Shown in pieces: positions 50,513 to 61,200 of a DNA stretch of 64,000 nucleotides; the stretch's first letter is position 1; the number at the start of each line of letters is the position of its first letter. Made by a program: the position numbers and the translations under genes. The notes beneath the pieces are model-generated. The model made no database searches, had not been told where the DNA came from, and worked only from the letters and a program-made list of their open reading frames with translations. Source of the DNA: an uncultured Lachnospiraceae bacterium (GTDB lineage Bacteria > Bacillota > Clostridia > Lachnospirales > Lachnospiraceae); the NCBI GenBank assembly GCA_910585965.1, contig CAJUHH010000016.1:18812-82811 (forward strand). Direction: 5' to 3'.

Positions 50513-50639
50513 AGTTTTTCCTCCTCTTTTAATAAGAATGTTAAATTGTTTATAAACATTACTCCTACCATAGCAATCATGCAATTATAAAATTGTTCCG
50601 CCATGGTATTTGTAATTGTCTATCCAGCTCATGCAATGC

Positions 50640-51629
50640 CTACCGGCACTGTTCATAATGGTGGCATGCCACATAATGGCCGCTCGATACTTCTCTCCAC
50701 TCCGGCACTTCTGCCGCGCATCTCTCATCCGCATACGGGCATCTCGTTCTGAAACGGCATCCGGAAGGCGGATTCAGCGGACTGGGGACATCCCCTTCCA
50801 AAACAATACGCTTGCTTTCCTTCGCCACCTTCGGATCTGCAATAGGAATGGCAGAAATCAGGCTTTTCGTATAAGGATGGAGGCTTCTTGTTGTCAGCTC
50901 ATAGCTGTCTGCCAGCTCCACCAGCCTCCCCAGATACATCACTCCGATCCTGTTGGATATATGCTTTACCACCGAAAGATCATGGGCAATAAACAAATAG
51001 GTAAGCCCCATTTCTTCCTGCAAATCCTCAAACATATTGATCACCTGCGCCTGAATGGAAACATCCAGCGCGGAAATGGGTTCATCGCAGACGATAAACT
51101 CCGGATTGACCGCCAGCGCCCTGGCAATGCCGACCCTCTGCCTCTGCCCGCCCGAAAATTCGTGGGGATACCGATTGGCATGTTCGGAGTTCAGCCCCAC
51201 CCTGCGAAGCATCTCTATAATAATATCATATCGTTCCTGTTTGTTAGCTGCCAGTTTATGGACATCAATCGCTTCCCCTACAATATCCCCTACCGTCATA
51301 CGGGGATCCAGGCTTGCATATGGATCCTGGAAAACAATCTGCATTTTCTTCCGATATGGCAGCATATCCACTGAAACCTTGTTTTCCACATCAAAAATAA
51401 CATTTCCGTCATACGTAAACTTTCCGCCAGTCGGCTCATACAATCTTAAAATTGTACGCCCCGTCGTCGTTTTTCCACAGCCTGATTCCCCTACGAGTCC
51501 GAGCGTCTCCCCTCTTTCGATATAAAAGGAAACATCATCCACTGCTTGTATATATTTTTTCTTTTTGCCATAACCGCCGGCCGGGAAATATTGGCGTAAA
51601 TGCTCTATCTGTACTAATCTGTCACTCAT
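50640..51629 (-). CDS. oppF: Oligopeptide ABC transporter ATP-binding protein OppF
   Basis: One of two ATPases driving the Opp transporter. The 329-residue protein has Walker A GLVGESGCGKTTTGR, Q-loop VFQDPYASLDPRMTV, signature FSGGQRQRVGIARAL, Walker B FIVCDEPISALDV and the switch His in FIAHDLSVV. The C-terminal oligopeptide/dipeptide extension contains three of the usual Cys residues (CRFRTRCPYADERC), a pattern that in this family often binds an iron-sulfur cluster. It overlaps oppD by 8 nt. Confidence 0.93.
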   Translation of the reverse strand: MSDRLVQIEHLRQYFPAGGYGKKKKYIQAVDDVSFYIERGETLGLVGESGCGKTTTGRTILRLYEPTGGKFTYDGNVIFDVENKVSVDMLPYRKKMQIVFQDPYASLDPRMTVGDIVGEAIDVHKLAANKQERYDIIIEMLRRVGLNSEHANRYPHEFSGGQRQRVGIARALAVNPEFIVCDEPISALDVSIQAQVINMFEDLQEEMGLTYLFIAHDLSVVKHISNRIGVMYLGRLVELADSYELTTRSLHPYTKSLISAIPIADPKVAKESKRIVLEGDVPSPLNPPSGCRFRTRCPYADERCAAEVPEWREVSSGHYVACHHYEQCR

Positions 51630-52638
51630 TTGCCGCTCCTCCTTCCATCTCCGCTTTCTGGTTCAGCCAGCATTGTGTATAATGGGTATCGCTGAACGTT
51701 GTCACCGGAGGCATTTCCCTGAGGCATATTTTCATACATTTGTCGCAGCGCGGCGCAAACGGACATCCCTTGGGGGGATTCAGCATATCCACCGGGGTGC
51801 CTTCGATCGGTACAAGCCGCTCATGCTCCTTCGTATCCAGTCTGGGAATACTGCGTATCAGCCCCTTCGTATACTCATGCTTCGGCCGATAGAAGATATC
51901 TTCCGCCGTACCATATTCCACGATCCGGCCCGCATACATAACCGCGATCTTCTCGCACATATTCGCCACGACCCCCAGGTCATGGGTAATCATAATAATC
52001 GCCATGCCCAGTTTGTCTTTCAATTCCATCATCAGTTCCAGAATCTGCGCCTGGATTGTCACGTCCAAGGCAGTCGTAGGCTCATCAGCAATCAACAGCT
52101 TCGGCTCGCAGGCCAAAGCAATCGCTATCATCACACGCTGGCGCATACCGCCCGACAGCTCGTGGGGATATTGCTTCAGCCTTTTTTCCGGCTCATTAAT
52201 GCCTACCAGCTCCAGCAATTCCTTTGCTCTTTCCCTGGCCTCGTTTTTCTTTTTATCCGTATGAAGCAAAATCACTTCTTCTATCTGGTTCCCGATCGTA
52301 TAGACGGGATTCAAACTTGTCATCGGATCTTGGAAAATAATGGATATTTCATTTCCCCGTATCTTCCGCATTTCTTTTTCCGTCATTGTTTCAATTTCAT
52401 GCCCGTTGAACCAGAGGTTGCCGCCCAAAAGCTTGCCCGGATGCGCCGTCAAGCCCATCAGGCTGTATGCAGTCACCGATTTGCCGGAACCGCTTTCCCC
52501 GACGATGCCGAGCACCTCGCCTTCATCCAGCATAATAGAAACATCATTCAATGCCTTTACTTCTCCCGCAGGGGTAAAGAAAGAAAGACGTTCATTCTTT
52601 ATATCTACTAATTTTCTGACATTTTTTTCTTCTGCCAT
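51622..52638 (-). CDS. oppD: Oligopeptide ABC transporter ATP-binding protein OppD
   Basis: The second ATPase of the Opp transporter (338 residues): Walker A GIVGESGSGKSVTAYSL, Q-loop IFQDPMTSLNPVYTIG, signature LSGGMRQRVMIAIAL, Walker B LLIADEPTTALDV, switch MITHDLGVVA. The C-terminal extension has CPFAPRCDKCMKIC. It follows oppC by 18 nt and overlaps oppF by 8 nt. Confidence 0.93.
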   Translation of the reverse strand: MAEEKNVRKLVDIKNERLSFFTPAGEVKALNDVSIMLDEGEVLGIVGESGSGKSVTAYSLMGLTAHPGKLLGGNLWFNGHEIETMTEKEMRKIRGNEISIIFQDPMTSLNPVYTIGNQIEEVILLHTDKKKNEARERAKELLELVGINEPEKRLKQYPHELSGGMRQRVMIAIALACEPKLLIADEPTTALDVTIQAQILELMMELKDKLGMAIIMITHDLGVVANMCEKIAVMYAGRIVEYGTAEDIFYRPKHEYTKGLIRSIPRLDTKEHERLVPIEGTPVDMLNPPKGCPFAPRCDKCMKICLREMPPVTTFSDTHYTQCWLNQKAEMEGGAANE

Positions 52639-52656
52639 CTTTCTACGCTGCCTTTC

Positions 52657-53703
52657 CTAATTTTTTAACTTAGGGTCAAACGCATCCCTCAGGCCGTCTC
52701 CCAACAGGTTAAAACTTAAAATAATCAAACTGATCAAAGCCGCCGGAATGAACAACAGATAAGGATATGTATTCAAACCGTTGATCGCCTCGCTCGCCAG
52801 ACTCCCGAGAGATGGAAGCGGAACCGCAACTCCCAAGCCAAGGAAACTCAGAAAACTCTCGGTAAAAATGGAAGACGGTATCTGGAGCGTCGTCGTAACG
52901 ATTAAGGTTCCGATACAGTTTGTCAATAAATGCTTTTTAATAATTTTGCCATTGCCTACGCCCAGCGCTCTCGCCGCCGTCACATATTCGCTTTCCTTGA
53001 GCATAAGCACCTGGCTCCTTACCATTCTCGCCATACCTACCCAGTACAGCAGCGCGAAGACGATAAAAATACTGATCAGATTTTCCCCGACAGTTCTTAT
53101 CCAGCCGAATCCTGGAAGGCTCGTCAGCGTCGCCAAAGGCGCTTTCAACGCAAAAGACAAAAGCACAATCAACAGAATATCCGGTATCGTATATATAATA
53201 TCCACAATACGCATCATGACCAGGTCCACCCATCCGCCGAAAAATGCCGCGATGGAACCATAAGTAGAACCGATTACCAGAATGATCACTGTAGCAATCA
53301 ACCCGACTAACAAGGATATCCTGCTTCCCATCATCACGCGGATCGCATAATCCCTTCCCAGCTTATCCGTTCCAAAAATATGGGGAAACACTTTTTCCCC
53401 TGCCTCTATAGCTTCCAGCTCTTGTTCGGAATACTGCATCGGCGCCAGATTATTCGCCCCTTTGATCTGCTCCTTATAAGAATAAGGATAAAAAGAAGGT
53501 ACGATAAAGGAAAATATCATTACAATCAGAATAACTACCGAACTCACCATCGCCACTTTATTTTTCACCAGACGGCGGAAGCCGTCCTTCCAGAAGCTTA
53601 CGCTCTCTCGCATAATGACAAGGCTTTCCTTCTCCTCCTCGCTGGCCGGCAGGAAATCTTCCGGATTAAGTTTTAATTGAAAACTAATTGGATTCTGTTT
53701 CAT
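52657..53703 (-). CDS. oppC: Oligopeptide ABC transporter permease OppC
   Basis: Channel subunit, 348 residues with six membrane helices, the first (about 50-70) preceded by a long N-terminal cytoplasmic segment as in OppC. The EAA-loop region that contacts the ATPase is seen in SEYVTAARALGVGNGKIIKKHLLTN, and the C-terminal GDGLRDAFDPKLKN is diagnostic for OppC/DppC. It lies 18 nt after oppB. Confidence 0.92.
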   Translation of the reverse strand: MKQNPISFQLKLNPEDFLPASEEEKESLVIMRESVSFWKDGFRRLVKNKVAMVSSVVILIVMIFSFIVPSFYPYSYKEQIKGANNLAPMQYSEQELEAIEAGEKVFPHIFGTDKLGRDYAIRVMMGSRISLLVGLIATVIILVIGSTYGSIAAFFGGWVDLVMMRIVDIIYTIPDILLIVLLSFALKAPLATLTSLPGFGWIRTVGENLISIFIVFALLYWVGMARMVRSQVLMLKESEYVTAARALGVGNGKIIKKHLLTNCIGTLIVTTTLQIPSSIFTESFLSFLGLGVAVPLPSLGSLASEAINGLNTYPYLLFIPAALISLIILSFNLLGDGLRDAFDPKLKN

Positions 53704-53721
53704 TCTCTTCTTCTCTCTTCC

Positions 53722-54639
53722 TTACTTTAATTTGATTCTGGGGTCTACGATCTTATAAACAATATCAACGATCACATTCATGACAACGATCAATGTCGCA
53801 AGGAAAATCGTTGTTCCCATAATCACCGTATAATCGCGGCTGGTGATCGAGCCGATAAACTCGCCGCCAAGCCCCGGGATTGTAAATATCTTTTCTACAA
53901 CAAAGCTTCCTGACAAAGTATAAGCCAGCATGGGACCTACATAGGTAATAACCGGAAGAACCGCATTCCTGAGCGCATGCTTGAATATGCTGACTACCTG
54001 TGACAAGCCTTTCGCTTTTGCGGTCCGCATATAATCCTGCCCGAGCACATCGAGCATAGATGACCTTGTCAGCCTCATAATATACGCCGTCGGATAAAAC
54101 GCAAGCGCGATTACTGGCATGATGTAATGCTTCCAGGAAGTGAGCCCCAACGTCGGCAGGATTCTTAATTTAACGCCGAAGAAATACATCAGCACGGTAC
54201 AAATTACGAAGCTCGGCACCGCGATCCCGCAGGTTGCCACAACGCTGATAAAACTATCTATGAATTTTCCTCTTCGGATAGCGGCGATACATCCCAGCGG
54301 AATGCCGATACACAGGGCAACCAATACGGAGATCCCGCCCACCCTTGCTGAAACGGGGAATTTTGTTTGTATAATAGACATTACGGTACGGCCCCTCTGT
54401 TTCAGGCTGTCACCGAAATCACCATGAAGCGCGTCTGTCAGATATGTAATATATTGTTGGAACAAAGGTTTGTCCAAGCCGTATTTTGCCTCCAGCGCTG
54501 CCTGTGCCTGCGGGCTGATCGCCTTTTCTGAAAGGAACGGACCTCCCGGCACCATATTCATTAGAAAGAAGGTAATGGTAGCCACCGCCCAGATTGTTAC
54601 GACTGCCAGACCAATTCGTTTTGCAATATACTTTAACAT
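53722..54639 (-). CDS. oppB: Oligopeptide ABC transporter permease OppB
   Basis: Channel subunit, 305 residues with six membrane helices: LKYIAKRIGLAVVTIWAV at the N-terminus, EKYGLDKP of the first loop, and the EAA motif DYMRTAKAKGLSQVVSIFKHALRN followed by VVEKIFTIPGLG. The ATG at 54639 has AAGAGGAG; the longer ORF to 54684 overlaps the promoter. First gene of the operon. Confidence 0.92.
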   Translation of the reverse strand: MLKYIAKRIGLAVVTIWAVATITFFLMNMVPGGPFLSEKAISPQAQAALEAKYGLDKPLFQQYITYLTDALHGDFGDSLKQRGRTVMSIIQTKFPVSARVGGISVLVALCIGIPLGCIAAIRRGKFIDSFISVVATCGIAVPSFVICTVLMYFFGVKLRILPTLGLTSWKHYIMPVIALAFYPTAYIMRLTRSSMLDVLGQDYMRTAKAKGLSQVVSIFKHALRNAVLPVITYVGPMLAYTLSGSFVVEKIFTIPGLGGEFIGSITSRDYTVIMGTTIFLATLIVVMNVIVDIVYKIVDPRIKLK

Positions 54640-54684
54640 ATTTTCAGCTCCTCTTATGCTTATGTTCCTAATAACACGATCCAT

Positions 54685-54714
54685 ATTTTATCAAAAACCA
54701 CGTTGCTTTGTCAA
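54685..54714 (-). promoter_or_regulatory. Promoter of oppBCDFA
   Basis: On the minus strand TTGACA (54709-54714) and TAAAAT (54685-54690) are spaced by 18 nt. The region 54715-54892 upstream is very AT-rich with no gene. Confidence 0.75.
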
Positions 54715-54892
54715 TTCCATTTTGTATTATTGCTTGACGTTAAATTATTCATTTTTTAACAATATATTACATTTCATTGCATGAATATTCTTTGTCCCTT
54801 TACTTTGATAAATTATTTGTATATTTATTATAAATATATACATATTTATTCATTTTATTTTCTTTAAAAAAAATTTATTTTTTTATAAGAAT

Positions 54893-54930
54893 TAAAAAAA
54901 TAGCACCCTTGAAAAAGCGCTATTTTTCTA
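54893..54930 (-). terminator. Intrinsic terminator of the chemoreceptor gene
   Basis: On the minus strand AAAAATAGCGC pairs with GTGCTATTTTT with a ten-base loop, ending in a T-run about 20 nt after the stop. Confidence 0.8.
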
Positions 54931-54950
54931 ATTTTATAATTATTCAATTC

Positions 54951-56951
54951 CTATACCCGGAAAGATGCCACCGTCTCATTTAAAAGTTCGCTCAAACGGA
55001 ACAATTCTTCCATCCGCTCCATCACCGCCTTTGAATTTTCCCGGGATTCCTCTGCGGATTGTTCCATATTTTCCATCCATTCCGCAATTCCTCCCGCCAG
55101 CTCCGCAATCACGCCGATGGATTCATTGATCCCGACCATGCTCGCGTTCATTTCCTGGGAGGATGCCCCCAAGTCGCTGGATATATCGTTATAAAATGCG
55201 GCATCTTTCTGGTATGCTTTTGCCAGCTCCGTCATCCCTTTATAATCTTCCATCACCTTTCCATTCATAAATCCCAGCAGCCTTCTGGCATTTTCCGATA
55301 AAAAGGCAACATTTTGCACCACGTTTTCCGTCACCTTGCGTATTTTATCCACCGCCTGCCTGGAATTGTCCGCCAGCTGCCGGATTTCTTCCGCCACGAC
55401 GGCAAACCCCTTGCCCGCTTCGCCGGCTCTTGCCGCCTCTATCGAGGCATTCAGCGCCAGCAGGTTCGTCTGGGAGCTGATAGCCAATATCTCCTCCGTC
55501 AAAGCATCGATCTCCTGTACCTTCCGGCTGTCCGAAATCGCTTTTTCCAGCTCTTTTCCCGCTTCGCTGCAAAGCGCGACAGCTTCTTTTGCAGACTGGC
55601 CGGAGGCTTCATACTGCTTTCCGGCCCGCTCCATAATGCTGTTTGACTGTTCCGCCGCCTCTTCCGCCTTCCTGGCTACATTCTCTATGGCATCCCCCAG
55701 TTCCTGCCCGTTCTCCCTCATATTCTCTGTCAGTATCTTCGCCTGCGCGGTCTGCTCCGACACATGAGCCGCCAAGTCAAAAATGCCGGCAATTTCTTTA
55801 TTCAATACGGTCATTCCTCCAGACGCGCCTTCCGCAATCTCGCCGATCTTTTCCGCCTCCTGCTTGGTATTCAGAATAATTTCCCGCATTTGCTGCCTTA
55901 CTTCGGCCGTAGCTATCCGGATCTGTTCCGTCTCGTTCTTATATTCTTGCGGAACGCCTCTGGCAGAAACCGCGTTTTCCGAAAAATCCCCGGAAGCAAA
56001 CTGCTTCAGCATCTGTACCGGCTCCAGCATCCTTCCGATCAGCCAGGCCATAAATAATGCCACGAACACAATAATGACAAGCGCTGCAGCAGCCGCTATC
56101 CCGACCATAGCCGCCAAAGAATCCGTAATATTGGCCGCCGGCACGACAACGCCCAGCTTCCACAAGCTTCCCTCAATTCCCGATACCGCAAAATAACAAG
56201 CGCTGCCATCATAATCCACCAGCCTATTCACGCCGCTGTCCGTCCCCTCCAGCATTCCTTTTAACCCGGGAAGCACATCCGCCGCCGCTACCGCCGCATC
56301 CTCTGTGGGTTCATATTCTTTGTTTTTATGCGCCACATACTGCCCGCTGCTGTCCACCAAAAAACCATAAACCCCTTCTTCATAGTTGATGCTTCCTGTC
56401 AGTTCCGTCACCGTGCCGAGCGTCACATCCAATCCGACCACTCCTGCCAGTTCATTGTCTATATAAACAGGCACAGCCATCGTAGTACACATCTGCCCTG
56501 TCACCGCGTCCGTATAAGGATCCGTAACGATAGCCCCTCCTTTTTCTGCCGCCTCCTGGTACCATCCTCTTTCCACCGGGTCATATCCCTCCGGCACTTC
56601 CGCTCCTTTGTTCGACTGGATAAATCTGCTGTCTTTCGTTCCGCAATAAAGATTTAATAATTCCTTCCTGCCCTCCGCATGGGCATCCACCACGGACTGG
56701 AGAAAATCCGTATCCGTCCTTCCGCCCGCCCTTATGCTGGCCGCCGTACCTTCTGCGAGCATTTTTTCATTTTCTACCCAGGTATTGATCTCTTCCGCAT
56801 ATTTATCCGCATTCAGCTGTAATGCCCTCGATTGGTCCTGGATCATCCGTTTTCCTGCAACCCAGACGATTCCCGCTGTCGTCAGGAGAATGCTCGCCAC
56901 CACAATGCCTATCACATTAACTGTAAGCTTTCCCTTAATTGTCCTTAACAT
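54951..56951 (-). CDS. Methyl-accepting chemotaxis protein with Cache sensor
   Basis: A transmembrane chemoreceptor of 666 residues. TM1 lies at about 11-33, then an extracytoplasmic double-Cache-like sensor (about 38-275) with RGWYQEAAEKGGAIVTDPYTD and CTTMAVPVYIDNELAGVVGLDV, TM2 at about 279-303, a HAMP domain (about 304-356) and the signalling coiled coil. The kinase-control tip is conserved: EILAISSQTNLLALNASIEA and GEAGKGFAVVAEEIRQLADNS (about 488-530). Ligands of such Cache domains are often amino acids or organic acids. It stands alone between the Wadjet and opp operons. Confidence 0.93.
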   Translation of the reverse strand: MLRTIKGKLTVNVIGIVVASILLTTAGIVWVAGKRMIQDQSRALQLNADKYAEEINTWVENEKMLAEGTAASIRAGGRTDTDFLQSVVDAHAEGRKELLNLYCGTKDSRFIQSNKGAEVPEGYDPVERGWYQEAAEKGGAIVTDPYTDAVTGQMCTTMAVPVYIDNELAGVVGLDVTLGTVTELTGSINYEEGVYGFLVDSSGQYVAHKNKEYEPTEDAAVAAADVLPGLKGMLEGTDSGVNRLVDYDGSACYFAVSGIEGSLWKLGVVVPAANITDSLAAMVGIAAAAALVIIVFVALFMAWLIGRMLEPVQMLKQFASGDFSENAVSARGVPQEYKNETEQIRIATAEVRQQMREIILNTKQEAEKIGEIAEGASGGMTVLNKEIAGIFDLAAHVSEQTAQAKILTENMRENGQELGDAIENVARKAEEAAEQSNSIMERAGKQYEASGQSAKEAVALCSEAGKELEKAISDSRKVQEIDALTEEILAISSQTNLLALNASIEAARAGEAGKGFAVVAEEIRQLADNSRQAVDKIRKVTENVVQNVAFLSENARRLLGFMNGKVMEDYKGMTELAKAYQKDAAFYNDISSDLGASSQEMNASMVGINESIGVIAELAGGIAEWMENMEQSAEESRENSKAVMERMEELFRLSELLNETVASFRV

Positions 56952-57043
56952 GATTCTGCCCCCGCCTCATCTATGGTTTTTTCTCTTATTGATGACAATT
57001 CACATTTAAGCATAGCAGAAATCTTCCAGGAAAAATATTTTTG

Positions 57044-58276
57044 TTACCATTCGCACTTTTTAGGGTACAGATTGTCGAGGCTCACGATCTCTTGTTCCAA
57101 CTTCACGTTTTTTTCCATCATATAAACCGCTATATCGTGAAAATCGGTTTTCCCTGCAAGCGTTTCCAAACGTTTCCTGTCGTTCTCCGTCAATGGCTGG
57201 AGGCAGGAGGCATGCCTTTTATCCTGAAGAACCTCCACAGACATTCGGTACATAGAAAAAGGAATTCCCGTAATGCGGCGCAAATGTTCGTAAATGGAGA
57301 ACCCTCCGGCATCGATATCGCCAAAATGCAGATAACGTATTCTACGGTTCCCTTCATATACTTTCTTCAGAAAATCCCTCTGAAACCGAGCCGTATAGCC
57401 CCCTAAATAAAAGAAAACGCACCCTTTGCTTTTCATCCGCAAATAAGAAGTGTAATTTTCCACCGTCATAAATTCCCCCGCATGGATTTCGATCTTTTCC
57501 ATAGGATCCCATTCATCTGCAAAAAATTCGATTCCATTCTCAAACACCCCCGCATCAAAGCTCCTCCCCCTTATCCATAGGGTGATATCTCCTTTGATGC
57601 ATATCTTCTGGGGTTCCTTTGCGATATGGTATTCCCGCAGAATCTCATCAGGCAGTTCCCCCTCTTCGCAGGGCTTTTCCTGGAATTCCCTGAGCAGGCG
57701 GCATATACTTTCCAAAACCGTTTCTTCCAAATATTTGCTGCTCCCATAAATAAGCATGGAAGCCTCCCTGAGATAGAGAGGTATTTGATTGTTTTCTATA
57801 AACACCAGCGCTTTCAGGATATCTTCTGTCTGCAAATACTCTTTCGGTATTCTGTTTTTCTCCAGAATGCCGCGCAGCCTTTCGCATTCTTTGTCCGCTG
57901 CCGGCGAGCATCCGCCGTATTTTTCCAGCATTTCCTCTATATACTGCCGTTTTGCGTATTTGGGTTCATAACCGTATGTGTCGCTTAGATACTTCTCAAT
58001 CTCCGCTATCTTATCATCTGCCAGATAAATGGCGGCAATCTCGTTACTGAACCCATTCATATCATACGTTACATATCCTCTTTTCCGGCAGTCCTCTGCC
58101 GCCTGGTTCACTGCCTCTATCTCATCCAGATCCCCGTCGTTGTCCCTATAATGCTTATATAACTTTACTGGTTCGATCTTTGTCCGCCTGGCAATCCGGC
58201 TGGTGCCGTTGTCCTTCTTGCTCTTCCTATAACTCTCCGCTAAAAGAACCAATATTTTTTCTTTATAATCCGTCAT
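57044..58276 (-). CDS. jetD: Wadjet protein JetD (Toprim nuclease subunit)
   Basis: JetD is the nuclease of the Wadjet plasmid-defence complex; it cuts circular DNA after extrusion by the JetABC motor. The 410-residue protein has an N-terminal DUF3322-like helical region and a C-terminal DUF2220 domain of the topoisomerase VI A/Toprim type, with the acidic motif LHFGDIDAGGF at about 319 and an upstream SKGCVFFYLGGY strand. The ATG at 58276 overlaps the jetC stop by 14 nt, so the subunits are coupled. The longer ORF to 58363 is a shadow of jetC. Last gene of jetABCD. Confidence 0.93.
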   Translation of the reverse strand: MTDYKEKILVLLAESYRKSKKDNGTSRIARRTKIEPVKLYKHYRDNDGDLDEIEAVNQAAEDCRKRGYVTYDMNGFSNEIAAIYLADDKIAEIEKYLSDTYGYEPKYAKRQYIEEMLEKYGGCSPAADKECERLRGILEKNRIPKEYLQTEDILKALVFIENNQIPLYLREASMLIYGSSKYLEETVLESICRLLREFQEKPCEEGELPDEILREYHIAKEPQKICIKGDITLWIRGRSFDAGVFENGIEFFADEWDPMEKIEIHAGEFMTVENYTSYLRMKSKGCVFFYLGGYTARFQRDFLKKVYEGNRRIRYLHFGDIDAGGFSIYEHLRRITGIPFSMYRMSVEVLQDKRHASCLQPLTENDRKRLETLAGKTDFHDIAVYMMEKNVKLEQEIVSLDNLYPKKCEW

Positions 58277-61200
58277 ATGCCTTTTCCTCATGGAACTGTA
58301 TAACGCCCATCTGCATGCTGTCCGCCCGGACGCGCAGCACAGGAAGGATGACTTCGCACTCATTTCCGATTGACTCCGTCTTGTCCGGCGAACAAAAAAT
58401 CACCTGCATCTTCTGCCTTTTCATAAAATCCAGCATTACCCTCACATTGCCGGGATCCATCTTAGCAAAGGGTTCGTCGATAAACGCCAGCCTGGTGGAA
58501 TTCACCCTCTGGTTATAGATCAAAAGCAGCGCCGCGCACAAAATAAGCAAATAAGGAATCTGCACCTCCGCTCCCGAATTAAAGCCGATCTGACGGGATA
58601 ACTTCGCCCGGCTCAAATTCTGGTTGCTGATCAGAATTTCATAAGTCATATAATTTCGGTAATCTGCAAACCGGGCAATGGCCTCCTCGCTGTTCTTTTC
58701 GATAATGCGGTTAATAATCCGCTTCAATTCCTGTTCCAGCGCTTCTCCTTCTTCGTCCGAAACCTTTGTAAACATCGAAAACGTCATCTGTCCGTCCGAA
58801 CTGCCCAGCTGCTCCCTCTCATCCAGATATCTTGCATATTCCAATATCCTCGCGTATTCGGAACCGTCTTTCACGTAATGGATATCAAATTCGTATTTCT
58901 CTGAAAAATGCAGCTTTGCCAGTTCCCCGTTGATCTGCTTCAAATCTTCCCGCGCCTTCTCACAGGCATTCAGAATCGTCAGCACGAATTCATTTTTAAA
59001 AATATCTTCGTACCGCCTTGTCTGTTCTTCCAGCTTCTGCCTGATCTCCTGAAGGCTGTCCATCCAGATCCTGTCCCTTCTGGCCGCGTATTCCTGCCGT
59101 CCGGAAGTATCCACGGGCAGGGATCCTTCGGGATGCCTGCTGTTATAAGCCGACTGGAGGCCGATCAATTCTTTCTTATGCTGCTCGATGCTCCTGGACA
59201 GACGCCCCCTTGTTTCCGGCGAAAGCAGACCTCCTGCTCCCTGCTGCCCGTTTTCCACAAATTTGTCATAAGCTTCCACCGCTCTCTTCACAATCGGATA
59301 AAATTCTATTTCATATTCTTTCCATTGTTTCTTCTGCTTTTGCAGCTCTTCGGACTTATCTGCGATTCTGCTCTTATAGACTCCTATTCTCGTCCGCAGT
59401 TCGCTCTCCTGCGTAATTTTGCCCTCCTGCTCCCTGCGGACCGCTTCCTTTTCCACGGAAAGCTTTTCCACCATCTGGCTCAGCTCCATAAATTCCCGGT
59501 TATTCTTCTGCGCCTGCTTCAGCTGCTTTAGCTGCTTTTCCGAACTTTTGCGCATATCAACCGTTTTTTGGTATTCCTCTGCGGCATCGTAATCATATTC
59601 CCGGAAAAAGCCTTTATCCCCGTTCAATCGGTTTTTCCCAAATTCCAGCTCTGTTTGCTGCGCCAGAAGCTCTGTTTTTTCTCCCTGCAGGCGTTTGATT
59701 TCCTTCTCCGCCCGTATCCTGTTCAGTTCAAATGTCTTCTGCCCCAGATAATAAAAGCGCAATTTTTCAAAGCGGAGAAAATAACTGTCCATCGCTACGG
59801 ACACACGCCCTTCCTTGGAAATGGCATTTTCATAATCCCTGACTTTTCCGATGTCCACCGCATGCATTCTGCCCAGCTGGAAATCAAAATACTTCTGCGC
59901 CACAAAATTCCTGATCTCCAGCATATGTACCGCCGAATCTTCTTCCACTTTTATTTCCTTTTTCATCAAAAGTTTCGTATTGAACAAATGGGCATACCGA
60001 TACCGGGAGCGATTCAACACGTCATCCGCGATATCATAATATTTCGGCTCGACAAGAATCGTATAACGCCGGGGACCGAGAAACGTTTCTATGGCGTCCC
60101 TCCATTCCTCCTTTTCCAGGCCGATCACATATTCACAGGCAAACATCGCCTTTTCCGCAATCTTTCTTTTTTCAAACTCCCGGTTGATCTCATCCCGCAG
60201 GCCGACATACTCAGGAATTTGCTGATAGGCATTTCTGTGCTTTCTGCATGCTTCCAGAAGCTCTGCCTGGACTCCCAGCTTCTGGTCCAGCTCTCCTAAC
60301 TCCGCCTTTATCCTGCCCAGCCTTTCCACATATTCATCATAAAATTCATCCATCTGCCTTTTCAGTTCATTTACCGCCCGCTCTTTTTCTACAGAAGAAT
60401 ATTCCCTGCCGCAAAGCGAACTTAGAATTTCCTTTTTCTTTATCGGCTTATTTTTTTCGGCGAACATATGGATGATTTCGCTGATCTTTGTCTGGAACAG
60501 CTCCAAAGAATCCCTTTTCTGGAAAAGCTCCTTTTCCCTTACATGAAGCTCGGACAAATGGCGCTCTTCTGCCGCGATCATCCGGGCGCTGTCCAGCTGG
60601 TTCAGGCTGACCCGGGCCTGGATCAGCCGTTCTTCCAGTTCCTTCATCCTTCCCGACAGAACATCCAGCGCAAGCGCCGCTTCTTCTTTCTTCTGTTCTG
60701 CCAGCTCTTTTTCCCGGCCATCCCGCTCGATCCCCGCTTCCAGATCCCGGACTCCTTTATATACTGTTTTTATATCGTCTGCCAGCAAACGATTCTTTTC
60801 ATTCTCATAGGTATCATATCCGGAAAGAATCCCATCCAATTCCTCGATCTCTCCTTCAATCATCTGGAAAGTCTGGTTCAGCCGCTCAATATTCCCTTTC
60901 GCCTCAATCAGCTTAGCAAAATCCACATTTTTTTCTTCCAATACGCTTTCCCGGATAAACCGGTCGATCTTCGCATCGGGATCGTAGGACATAATACCCC
61001 GGAGCTTCCGAAGGTAAGTAGGCATCTGCTTCATATTCAGCTTCAGCCCCGTCATCTGCATAAAACGGGGAATCCCCTGCTCCTTGTTCAGCAAAATAAG
61101 CTGATATCTTTTTTGCAGGGCAGATGCCGTATAGGGCAGCGTCCTCCCCTGTTCCTCATAAGTATGCCCGACCTCGTCCAATGTCTTTTTATCCATCACG

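Noticed and set aside
50513..50639. Separate promoter for oppA
   Set aside because: A TATAAT-like hexamer exists, but no acceptable -35 box is at the right distance; only the 12-bp palindrome is noted in the oppA entry.
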